A DNA stretch of 64,000 nucleotides, taken from assembly GCF_000005505.3 (NCBI RefSeq), contig NC_016131.3:62171355-62235354 (forward strand), given 5' to 3'. Position numbers and translations under genes: made by a program. The notes below the pieces were generated by a model. It was not told the origin of the DNA. It saw nothing but the letters and a program-made list of their open reading frames with translations, and ran no database searches. Of this stretch, positions 1 through 9,728 are shown piece by piece. Origin of the DNA: Brachypodium distachyon (Eukaryota; Streptophyta; Magnoliopsida; Poales; Poaceae). The stretch's first letter is position 1. Every line of letters starts with the position of its first letter.

Positions 1-2690
1 TACGGAGGAGAGGTCGTTGAGGCGGGCCATCAAGAAGAAGTTCCTTGGCCTGGCTTCTTTGGAGAGGACGATGGCGAGGCAGAGGTCGAGGCTGCTTTGG
101 TTGAAGGAAGGGGATGCCTGTACTAGATTTTTTCACTTATAGGCTAGTCATCGCCGGAGGAAGAACTTCATTTCACAGCTTCTGGTGGATGGGATGATGG
201 TGACGGACCATGAGGCCAAGGCGACGGCGGTGGACGATTTTTTCTCCTCCCTTCTTGGTGCCACCCCGCACCGTGATTTCACGCTGGACCTCGAGGCTCT
301 TGGAGTTCCCACATGTGATCTAACGGGCCTCAAGGCCGACTTTACGGAGGAGGAGATTTGGGCCGTGGTCAAGTCCATGGAGTTGGACAAGGCGCCGGGG
401 CCGGATGGCTTCTCTGGGCGCTTCTATGTGGCCTGCTGGGATATTATCAAGCAGGATGTGGTCGAGGTGTTTCGGGCTATGACTAGGCTCGATGTCAGGG
501 GAATGGAGGCCATTAACAGGGCGTTCATCACCCTTCTTCCGAAGCGGCCGGATGCGAAGGAGGTTCGGGATTTTCGGCCGGTGAGCCTCATTCATAGCAT
601 GGCGAAGCTGTTCGCCAAGGTGGTGGCGACGAGGGTGGCGTCCCACCTGCCATGCTTGGTGGGCCCTCATCAAAGTGCCTTCATTAAGGGCCGATGCCTG
701 CAGGACAACTTCATGCTGGTCCAAGGCACGGCGAGGCGGCTGCACAATGCGAGGATTGACGTTGTTCTTCTAAAGCTTGACATCACGAAGGCGTTCGACA
801 TTGTGGATTGGGGGTTTCTCCTTGAGACTCTTGAGAGGAGGAGCTTTGGACCTCGCTTCAGGTCGTGGATTTGTGGGCTTCTCTTGACGGCCACCACTCG
901 AGTGCTCATGAATGGAATCCTCGGCGAGCCTACCTGTCGCTGATGTTGTTCATCCTGGTGATGGACATCCTCCACGGCCTTTTCGAGAAGGCGGCGGCGG
1001 AGGGCGTGCTCTCCCATTTGGCGGAGCAAGGGTTTCACCATCGTACCTCCATCTTTGCGGATGATGTGGTCACCGTCCTGCGGCCCACTCGGAAGGACCT
1101 TTTGGCCTGCTCGGCCATTATCAGCGATTTTGGCGTGGCGTCGGGGCTGCGCACGAACTTTTCTAAGTGCTCGGCCCACCTCATTCGTTGTTCCCAGGAA
1201 CAGGGCGAGCTTGTTGCCTCTTTGCTCCAATGCAAAGTGGGCAACTTTCCTTGCACTTACTTGGGGCTTCTGCTTGGGGTCCGCAAGGTCACGGCTAACC
1301 AGTTGTGCTCCGTGGTGGACAAGGTGGGGAGTAAGGTGGCGGCGTGGAAGGCTCCTCTTTTTTCGAAGGGTGGCCGGCTGGTGCTCGTGAAATCCACTTT
1401 GGCGGCCATTCCGGTCTATTCGATGATGTCCTTGGATCTGCCAGGGAAGGTTTTGAAGGGCGTGGAAAAGATTTGTAGGGGTTTCTTGTGGAAGGGGCGT
1501 AAGGAGGGGTATGGTGGGCATTGCCTTGTTGCATGGGACAAGGTATGCAGGCCGAAGGAGCTAGGTGGATTGGGAATTCCCAATCTCGGCTATCTCAATG
1601 TGACATTGAGGGTTAGGTGACTGTGGTTGGACAAGGTGGATGATTCAAAACCTTGGAAGGAGTTTGCCGTCACAACCATGGGGTTGGTCAATGACATCTT
1701 CGAGGCGGCAACTTCTTCCCAGGTGGGTGATGGCCGTGGGACCCTCTTCTGGACAGATAGGTGGCTCGATGGTTGCCGGATTAGGGACGAGTTTCCGTCT
1801 CTGGAGGCTGTGGTGCGCCCCCGGATGCTACGCATGAGGACCGCTCGGGATGGTGTTCACGACGCTTGGCTCACGGATGTGGGGCCGGATCTGGGGGAGG
1901 AAGCGATCAGTGAGTTTCTCGACCTCTGGACTTGGTTACAAGGGTTTCAACTGGTGGAGAATGTGGAGGATTCCCTGGTGTGGAACTGGTCAAAGGATGG
2001 GGTCTTTTCGACGAGGTCCGCGTACCAGAATTTGTTCGCGGGCAAAACAGTGGAGCTCCTGGCGAGGCAGATTTGGGGCTCTCGAGTGCCGGGCAAATGC
2101 AAATTCTTTGCCTGGCTGGCGGCAAATGACTGATGTTGGACGGCGGATCGGCTTCAAAGGAGAGGGCTTCCCCACCCCTCACGTTGCCCCTTCTATGATC
2201 AGGAGCCGGAGACCTTGGCCCACCTTCTGCTGGGTTGCGTTTTCGCCCGACAGGTGTGGGAGGTGGTGCTAGTCGCGTGGAACCGGGAGGAGTGAAAGCT
2301 GAGTGCGGATGCGGACATCGGGGCTTGGTGGGCCGGCATCACCGGGCCGCATGGTGTGGCCAAGGACTTGAGGACGGCGGTCACGCTGGTGTTTTGGACT
2401 ATCTGGCGGCACCGCAATGATGTGGTGTTCAATGGGGTTTCTCCAGAGGTCCATAGGGTGGTCTAGTGCATCCGGAGGAGGCGGTGCATTGGGAGAATGC
2501 CGGGTTTCTCAGAGGAGGGGTAGCGTTCTCGGGCGCTTTAGCGAGTGGGTTGCTAGGTGCCACGTAGTTTTTCTTTGTTGTTTTAGCCACTCCGTGGCAT
2601 TGTAACCGCTCCGCAGTGTTGTAATTGACACTCTGTCCAACTCTTTCTTTAATTGATGATGCGCCCGTTGTGTCGCATTCTTGAAAAATA
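1..2690 (+). pseudogene. Broken LINE (L1-type non-LTR retrotransposon), reverse transcriptase to 3' end
   Basis: This is the 3' part of an L1-like retrotransposon, cut at its 5' side by the window edge. The reading frame from base 2 gives the usual endonuclease-RT linker (LLWLKEGDACTRFF), then RT motifs DKAPGPDGFSGRFY, FRPVSLI, HQSAFIKGRCLQDN and LKLDITKAFD. After a frame change come the catalytic FADD box (1054-1065) and the LGGLGIPNL tail. A zf-RVT zinc-binding domain follows at about 1,900-2,270 (WTADRLQRRGLP, LAHLLLGC). It cannot be active: stops lie at 140-142, 1618-1620 and 2131-2133. A deletion near 930 joins NGILGEP directly to LMLFILVMDIL, removing the GLRQGDPLSP segment and shifting frame. 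The non-coding 3' end runs to an A-rich tail near 2,680-2,700. The family assignment is secure; exact ends are not. Confidence 0.93.
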
Positions 2691-3035
2691 AATAAAAGAG
2701 CATACAATTTTTTTTAAGCCTCAACTAAGGATGCAAGCTGTTGTATCTGATCAGACACACTAGCACACACACCACACCACACTCACGCACACCACAACTC
2801 ACATCCACCTATGCGCCTTCCGAAGCCTCCGACTCCGGGAACGGCGGTCACGTCGTCCTCCTTGTGGCTTGTAGACGTGTTGTGAGGCACCTGCAAATTT
2901 AAACGGGGGAAACATTTCCAGGTGAGACACCCCGTCGATCCCTGGGATCGAAGTCAGGTGGGTAGTGTGGCCACGTACTGCCATTCTCATAGCATACAAA
3001 TTTAATTGACATGCTACAAGCAATTCTTTATACTC

Positions 3036-3805
3036 GTATAAAAGACTCAATTGTGGTGGCGGTCCATCTTTTGGAATGCATCATTTTTTAATCACTCATT
3101 GATTCGACACAAATCATTAAGACGAGAACAAATATGGATTGTATGAGCTAAGATAATAGATAATGGAATGGAATAGAGACCGAACGGTCGCTCACTGGCC
3201 TTCCGGTGCAACGGAATAAAGTTGCCATTCACACATAACTAAAATTGACACCCACAAAACTAAATGTTCGCTCGCCAGCCTTCTGGCGCGACAGGATAAA
3301 GTTGCCACCGCACATAACTAAAGTTTCACAGACTAAAGTTGCCACTCTAGAGAACTAAAGTTGTCACCTCAACAAGACACGTGGCGTGATCCAAGACACA
3401 GTCTTCCGATCAGTTGGCCAGCAGAGCGTTCGTTTCGGGAGACAAAAGAGTGAATGTTCGATCGTTATTAATTCCGATAGATAATAATAGAACATTATCT
3501 TTAAACTTGTTTTTTTCTTTCTTTTAGGTCATAGTAACACACGGGTATTACGTTACTCCCTCCATCCATAACAAATGTCTTGGATTTAGACACTAATTAT
3601 GGATCATAATGAGTAGTTTTTATAAAAGACTCAATTGGTGGTGGTGGTCCATCACCTTTGGACCACGTAATTTCTTCTGTATCCTTTGTTGGTTGACACA
3701 AATCACTAAGATGTTAACAAATATGCTTATGCACAAAGAAAAATAACAAATATGCTGAAGTATATGATGTAGGATAATAATACAACATTTTCTTTAAACA
3801 AATAT
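3036..3805. repeat. Diverged direct duplication, left copy interrupted
   Basis: Two copies of one sequence lie in tandem. The left copy begins at 3,036 (TATAAAAGACTCAATTGTGG) and the right at about 3,630 (TATAAAAGACTCAATTGGTGG). Both continue through GACACAAATCA..TAAGA and AACAAATATG, and both end in ATAATAATA.AACATT.TCTTTAAAC. In the left copy that ending is displaced to about 3,481-3,510 by the insertion at 3,166-3,477. No coding potential is seen. A lone Stowaway-like end (CTCCCTCCATCC) sits between the copies at about 3,557. Confidence 0.7.
3166..3477. mobile_element. Mutator-like MITE nested in a duplication
   Basis: This insertion breaks the left copy of the 3.0-3.8 kb duplication. It is flanked by TAGATAATG (3157-3165) and TAGATAATA (3478-3486), a 9-bp target duplication with one mismatch, as expected for Mutator-like elements. 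The ends are imperfect inverted repeats containing GGAAT and CGAAC..TC.CTC. The inside repeats short phrases such as AAAGTTGCCA and ATAACTAAA. It has no transposase, so it is non-autonomous. The uninterrupted neighbour copy supports the insertion call. Confidence 0.65.
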
Positions 3806-3981
3806 TTTCAAATTTATAGTACTATGCTAGTAATTAAAAAAACAAAGAGCAGCGATGTTGTATTTTGGAGGAGAGCAGAGATTGCGAGGTACAGTGAAAC
3901 ATAGTACTATTCCTCTCATTGAAGCTATGAAAATGAGCGTGTATAACATTAGGATATTTATTATTTCAAAGATGGATACTA

Positions 3982-4328
3982 CTCCTCCGTCCTAATACAG
4001 GGGGCGCACTAGATTTTGCAGCCATACCAAGCCAGACCGATCGAGCAGTCAAATTTCGGATGAAAATAACCCACGCATGCTGGTTTGCTGTGTCATCGAA
4101 TTCTTTTTTTGCCCACTCAATGGAACCGATGGGAGATGGAAGGAAGCGAATGGGTCATGCAGCCCCCACCTGGGGAAGGAAAGTGCAATAATTATGCATG
4201 CATGTGTGGGACCGACGAGGGTATTCCTGAGTCCTGACACTGAAGGGGTGAAAGAAGTAATTAATATGCCTGCAAAACTGGGACATGGCGATTTGATTAA
4301 TACGTCCTCTATATTAAGACGGAAGGAG
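3982..4328. mobile_element. Stowaway-like MITE, 347 bp
   Basis: The terminal inverted repeats match well: CTCCTCCGTCCTAATACAGG on the left and, on the complement of the right end, CTCCTTCCGTCTTAATATAG. TA dinucleotides flank both ends, as for Tc1/mariner-type Stowaway elements. The core is longer than usual and non-coding. Confidence 0.7.
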
Positions 4329-4338
4329 TAGCTAGGAT

Positions 4339-4507
4339 GACGGATCTAGAAATTGGACTAAAGGGAGACTAATTCTATGCATATTGTGTGGAGGGGCTAA
4401 TTAAACATATTTATCATGTTTTAGTCTTAATCTTTCATACAAGCCATGTGAATATAAGGAGATGATGTTGGATAGGACCGGTGCCCCCGGTCCTGGATCC
4501 GCCCCTG
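4339..4507. mobile_element. Small hAT-like MITE with 8-bp target duplication
   Basis: The 169-bp element is bounded by a perfect 8-bp direct repeat GCTAGGAT (4331-4338 and 4508-4515), the size typical of hAT transposons. The right end read in reverse is CAGGGGCGGATCCAGGACC, a common plant hAT-type terminus; the left end is GACGGATCTAG. It sits 2 bp after the preceding Stowaway element. Confidence 0.8.
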
Positions 4508-4515
4508 GCTAGGAT

Positions 4516-5991
4516 CTATATTATTTGAAAGATGTGTACTAGAGGCCTCTGCTAGGGATGGAAGCACACTTCAAGTTGACCAACAAGTGAGACATCGGTG
4601 GAATCCCACTTGACACACTGCCCCCTGCACTGGATTGGAGTTCAGTCAATGATTTACATTGATCCATGCGTGTATATATGGTTATCTATTGCCACCCTTA
4701 TATTGGCTACATGCATGAATAATCGACAAAACATATTGGCATATTGAACAACAGAATGCTGCATGGTGGGCTGTCTGCCCATTATTGTCCACGGACACGA
4801 TGAATTGGTGATTCAGGCCATACACACTCGCAAAATCATCATCATAAATGTACCACTTGACATGCATCGCACCGATTCAAGGAATAGTATCGATAGAGTA
4901 GGTTGCATCCATCTTTGCTGTGCAGTGGGGAAAGACTGGTGTGTACGATGAATCAGCAAAGATGGTGCAAAAGTACGTAGGGAGTAACAAATCTTTGTAT
5001 GTATTAGAGGTAGTACGAATTATTAGCAGTTCTCTTGATGTTGACGAACCGAACACTCCAAATTCTGGTTGTCTTATGTTCTTATCCAACCAGGACATGA
5101 CAAGCAAGATACCGAAACCAATATGCCAAAGAAATTATGAACGTGGATAATAACTAGATAAGGATGCATGATGAAATTAGAAAGTCGTGTTGGTGTCACA
5201 CTAAGTTTTTTTTGAAAGATAACAAACTCCTATGGAAATATAGAGCATGAAAAGCGCATCCATATGAAACTTTTGGAGGGTACTTTTGCGTGATTAAGAA
5301 TATGCATTTGAGGAGAGAAATAGCTTTTTTAATATATATCTAGGACACAAGATAATGACAATATAAGCATCTTGTACGGCATAACGCCCCCTACGTCTGC
5401 TTTTTATCCATGTCGTCATCATGCACATACGTACTACAAGAACCTAACTAAGAAACCCAGTTTATTTTTGTTGTGCTGATACGTGTTTGTACGCGCACGG
5501 CTGCGACTTGTATCTTCTTTTCGCTCTTGTTCTTCCGCATCATCGGATAGTTATGAATTTTCATTCATATTTTCAAAGATTTCCGTGTGGTTATGTGATT
5601 TGACAGTATATAAACCGAAAATTCACATATACGCATGTACTTTGCAGATTCGTTCATCTTCCTGGAACTTCATTTAACATCTTAATAGACACCTAGTGTC
5701 GCTTTCTTAGATCCAGGGCTAAGAATCACCAAAAAGTCACGGTATTGTAGCCCAAATCAGGGATGTCCACAAAACAGATGGAAATCCACAGAAAAATGGG
5801 AATTAAAAAGTGCCATTTTTTAAGAGTAAAACGCATTATTAGTCATGAAACTAGTTGTGACCGTTCAATTTAGTCATGGTACTCAGAAAATGCACAACTA
5901 GTTTCAAATATGATTAGTGGGCCTCAGTCTTAACTATTTTGCAGCCAGTCCTTACAATATCTAAAATCCCTAAATCACCATCCCAAAATCC
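4516..5991. other. Intergenic, no gene seen
   Basis: AT-rich sequence with only short, unrelated open frames. A short inverted repeat at about 5,835-5,915 (CATGAAACTAGTTGTG against CACAACTAGTTTCA) may be a decayed MITE. Nothing else is supported. Confidence 0.6.
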
Positions 5992-5996
5992 CTAGA

Positions 5997-7321
5997 TGTT
6001 GGAAATATGCCCTAGAGGCAATCATGTATGATGTAATTCCCAATGTATTCATAAAGATTATTAAGTTGTCTTTATTTGAACATCTGATATGTATCATTGA
6101 ATATGTGATTTGATTGTGAAACTATGTATTCATGTTGTTCATACTAAATTGTCCTTAGTCATTGAGGTTGTGCTGGACACATAACCTAGCCTAATGTGAA
6201 AGTTGGCTGATGACTCGGCTCCACTTGTCATGGGCATGGTGATGTCATTTCAGGTTACACGGACTCGGCTAAAGAGTTTAGCGAGTCGGACTGACCCATA
6301 TTGAGATGCAACGAGTAGGTCGTCATTTGCATGTCTCAATCAATGAAATCCTTAGACCTGAGGTTACCGCACAATCCGAGTTGTGGATCACCAACTTAGG
6401 TTCTGTCAAACGTTGTTCCGTAACAGGACAGTTATAAAGGCAGAGTTCGGGTTGACTGAGAATCAAGCTGTGTGATGTGGATAGCCAAGATGGGATTTTG
6501 CCCCTCCGACTGGAGAGATATTTTCTGGGCCCTCTCGAGTGATATGATTCGGGAAGCATGGCCATGCGCGACTCGGTTAACTGTTAACCGGGTCGATCGA
6601 CTAAGAGTTAGTCGGATGAATCGTATATCACAGATCAAGAAGAGAGTTGAACTATTAAAGGGATGACGATTAATCGCCTATAGTTCGACAAGGTATATCG
6701 TGAGGCAAAAGAGACTAAGACGTATGTCACATTGGAAGGTACGTCGTCATGACTCGATGGTACTTGGGAGTCGGCACGTTCTGCTAGGAGCCGCTACCGA
6801 TTGATCGATTGAGAGTCGGACTCCAATCGTGTCCAAGTCGCCATGAGCCTGCGGGGTCACACACTTAAGAGCAGGAGCAAGTATTTGGTCGGGTTGGACC
6901 CGAATCGGAAATGGGCTGACAATGCGAGTTGGACTCGCAAAGTGGATGGGCCACAAGTGCTGGAGCCCACTTCCACTCGGTATGTAAGCAGCGGCGTGGG
7001 ATGCCTAAGGGGCACGGTTCGCCACTCTCATGCGTTGAGAACCCTAGCCCTATTCAGTCCAACCGTCGCACCGGACCTAGCAGTCTGCCGCCGGAGCTCC
7101 TCCTCGCACGTGTGGATACCGGCAGAGGTGCTGTACGTTCAGCACTTCGACGATCGCGGGATTGGATCGGCTGGATCGGATCGAGGGACTGCACTGCATC
7201 AAGGCGCTGCATCGATAATCCGCAACTGCGCGTCTAGTGGTAATTCTCGTGGCCTTCTACCTCGGCTAGATCTTGGGAGTTCGCGTAGGAAAAGTTTTGT
7301 TTATCTCTATGCGCCCCTTCA
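5997..7321 (+). mobile_element. Solo LTR, Copia (BARE/Angela/WIS-like)
   Basis: The 1,325-bp sequence begins TGTTGGAAATATGCCCTAGA, the well-known start of Triticeae BARE/Angela/WIS LTRs. Near the end it has TAGATCTTGGGAGTTCGCGT followed by a TG..CA-type terminus. A perfect 5-bp target duplication CTAGA flanks it (5992-5996 and 7322-7326). There is no primer-binding site, internal domain or second LTR, so it is a solo LTR left by recombination between the two LTRs of one insertion. Open frames inside it are not genes. Confidence 0.93.
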
Positions 7322-7421
7322 CTAGACCCCATCCATCATCAAATGAACTTTCTTCCACCCGTCTCTCTCCTCTCCCCAACTCAGCAGTGGCGCACACATC
7401 CCTTGCCTCATTCCCCCAAAA

Positions 7422-8210
7422 ATGGCGAAGCCGTCGCCGGAGGAGGAGGAGGGTATTGTGACGTTGCGGCAGGCAATTTGTGATCATGGAAAGCAGTGAG
7501 GAATTATTATTGAGTCAGAAATAGTGGCAGCAGCCAGAATGATTTGACTAAACTTCGTTTAGCTCATGGTCGGAAAGCTGACGCTTCAGATAAACAAATG
7601 AGTAAATTTCGCAAAACCACGGTTTTTGGTGTAGTCGTGTCGCTGAATCACAGTTAACGAAAAGCCTTTCACAGAACCATACCTTTTGAGTCAAGTTGCC
7701 TCAGTCAGCCCGAAACCGAGTGGTTTCGCGGTTTTACTTGATTTTTTTACCAGTAGGGCCCACCTGTCAGACGCCACGTTGGCCCCGAAAACTTGCTAGA
7801 ATGAGAAGGGGGCTATGGCTTTAATCACAGGCTAATGGGTCAGGTCGGGTTGGGGCCGACGTGGCATACACCAGGTGGTCCCACGTGTAAGAAATCAAGC
7901 AAAACCGCCAAACGACTCGCTTTCGAGTAGACTGAGACAACTTGACTCAAAATGTGTGGTTCTGTGAACAGTTTTCCGTTAACTATGGTTCAACGACACG
8001 ACTGCCGCAAAAACTGTGATTTTGTGAACTTATCTGTACGGCATGTTATTTTCTAAAATGTTGGGCAGGTTTACAATCTGGGACCGAGCGCGACATGTTG
8101 CTGGAGGGAGCTCGTACTCTACAAGAGGAAGCCATGAAACATCATCCTGCTCAAGTGGCGAATGGAAATGCATTGAAGGCAAGATTGTTGATCATGAGGA
8201 TGAAGATTGA
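7422..8210 (+). CDS. Possible small two-exon gene remnant, unrecognised
   Basis: An ATG at 7,422 opens a short acidic frame (MAKPSPEEEEGIVTLRQAIC) behind a CT-rich, 5'-UTR-like stretch. A GTGAG donor follows exon 1 at 7,495. A GGGCAG acceptor at 8,068 would join it in frame to 8,069-8,210, ending IEGKIVDHEDED and a stop, for about 71 aa in total. The proposed intron contains the hairpin element at 7,600-8,034. I recognise no family, and a second frame of exon 2 is also open, so this may be a captured fragment or chance. Confidence 0.2.
7600..8034. mobile_element. Long-TIR hairpin element, 435 bp
   Basis: The two halves form an imperfect inverted repeat covering most of the element. The left arm carries CGCAAAACCACGGTTTTTGG, AGTCGTGTCG, CAGTTAACG and TTTTGAGTCAAGTTG. 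The right arm carries the complements in reverse order (CAACTTGACTCAAAA, CGTTAACTATGG, CGACACGACTG, AAAAACTGTGATTTTGTG). A loop of about 100 bp includes a GGCCCACCTGTCAGACG-type segment. No target duplication is visible. The long arms suggest a Mutator-type MITE that could fold into double-stranded RNA if transcribed. Confidence 0.7.
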
Positions 8211-8329
8211 TGGTGTGCTGTGATGGTTGTTTTTGGGTGAAGCAGATCTCAGAAACTCCTGGTTTGGATTTTGTGACTCTGTGGGTCAGTTTCTTGGCGC
8301 TGCGTTTTGTGGTTTGCCTTGTAAAGTGC

Positions 8330-8556
8330 TACAATTTTGCCAGCGTTCAGTGGAAGCAAGCTCATCTGTGTAGAGGGAATTTTGCCTTGTCGGGCCTTAG
8401 GGCGAGTGGGTTGCTTGTAGTAGTGTAGAGTTTTACGTTTTTGTTTGTGCCACTTGTGGCGTTGTAGCGGTTTTAACGGTGTTGTGCTGACTGTCTGGCC
8501 CCTTCTTCTATAATAGATGATGTAACTGCTTGGTTGCATTCTGGAAAAAAAAAGTG
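8330..8556 (+). mobile_element. 5'-truncated LINE 3' end
   Basis: This stretch resembles the 3' end of the LINE at the left edge. Both contain GCGAGTGGGTTGCT, then a GCCAC...GTGGC.TTGTA phrase, a CTGTC..CC..TTCT phrase and a GATGATG...GTTGCATTCT-type end leading into an A run (8,545-8,553). It is non-coding. Short, 3'-anchored copies are what target-primed reverse transcription usually leaves. Confidence 0.55.
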
Positions 8557-8566
8557 ATACCATTAA

Positions 8567-9086
8567 GAGAAATTTGGCTGGGAGACACCGTTATTTTGTG
8601 ACCTTTGCCGAAACATACCGTCGGAACGTGTCTTTGCCCAGTAACATTACATTTTGTGGACATTTGCTAGAACACATTGTATGGTTTCAAAACGGAAAGT
8701 TTGATTTTTTTTCACATTGAATTATCATTCTACCCTTTAGCAAAATGAGTCTAGAATTTTTCAAACTCTTTGTTCGAAGCGTTTTTCTCTCCTATAGAGT
8801 GCAGCAACAAAGGTGATGAATGCCCACATCGACCAACGACGGATCCTAGTAGATGTCAAAAATCGATTCGTACAAAAGAAAAAGGTTTTCAAAATTGGAT
8901 TTACAGGTTTTCAAAATTGGATTTACGATGGTAGTCCCAAGTAAAATGTCAAATTCTCAATTTTAATCGATGCAGTGTGTTCTAACAAATGTCCACGAAA
9001 TTGTAATGGTACTAGACAAAAACACATTCCGGTGCTGTGTTTCGGCAAATGCCACAAAATAACGGGGTTCTCATGCAAATTTCACC
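8567..9086. mobile_element. Long-TIR hairpin element, 520 bp, Mutator-like
   Basis: Inverted arms of about 110 bp frame the element. The left arm includes CCGTTATTTTGTGACCTTTG, CGAAACA and GTGGACATTTGCTAGAACAC. The right arm holds their complements (TGTTCTAACAAATGTCCACG, CGGCAAATGCCACAAAATAA). Flanks TACCATTAA (8558-8566) and TACAATTAA (9087-9095) make a 9-bp target duplication with one mismatch, as for Mutator-like elements. There is no transposase. It starts just beyond the A tail of the LINE fragment. Confidence 0.78.
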
Positions 9087-9095
9087 TACAATTAA

Positions 9096-9725
9096 ACTTC
9101 CAGTTGTACGCGGTGTATGTGTTCTCGTTAGCCGGAGGGCGGCAAGTGCGTTTCCAAACTATGTGTGGGGTGACTGTTGTATTCCATTATGATCGTAAGA
9201 AAAAAAGATAAACAATTGAATGAGTGGTTCAGGACAGACATCAAGCGACGACTATACATCCCATACGTTGCTTATTATTCTCCCAAGTGGGCATACATAA
9301 TTTCATGAGATATTTGGCCTGTCTAAAATATGGTGACGCTAGTTTCTTCTTAGCTGGAGAGTGGCTCGTCAACTGGAGACTACTAAACCAATCACCGACC
9401 TGAACTGCAAAAATATTCTTCGTCCTGGCAAGTTTCCATCTAGTTTACAGCTGAAGCTCAACTGTGTACAGTTTTGCGCAAGACCCGTTGCTTCAAGTAT
9501 TGTGACGAAATGACACACAAATCCCAATAGGTCATTGCTTCAAGAATCACATTTAACGTTGTTTTCAAGGGCCATTTCTTCGTTCTAGCTCGAAGGGCTG
9601 GAAGTCTGGAACTTCCGTGACAAATACGCACAAAAGCAAAACCTGCATCGGGCCCGTATCACACTCAGTCAATTATATAGCTGAGAGCTCAATCGTAGTC
9701 AGGATCCCTGTGCATGCATTTGTTG
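9096..9725. other. Intergenic, no gene seen
   Basis: No open frame of note, RNA gene or clear repeat is visible between the hairpin element and the Harbinger-like element. Confidence 0.55.
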
Positions 9726-9728
9726 CAA

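Noticed and set aside
6843..7325. 160-codon plus-strand frame in the BARE-like LTR
   Set aside because: The whole frame lies inside the solo LTR; LTRs of this family are not protein-coding.
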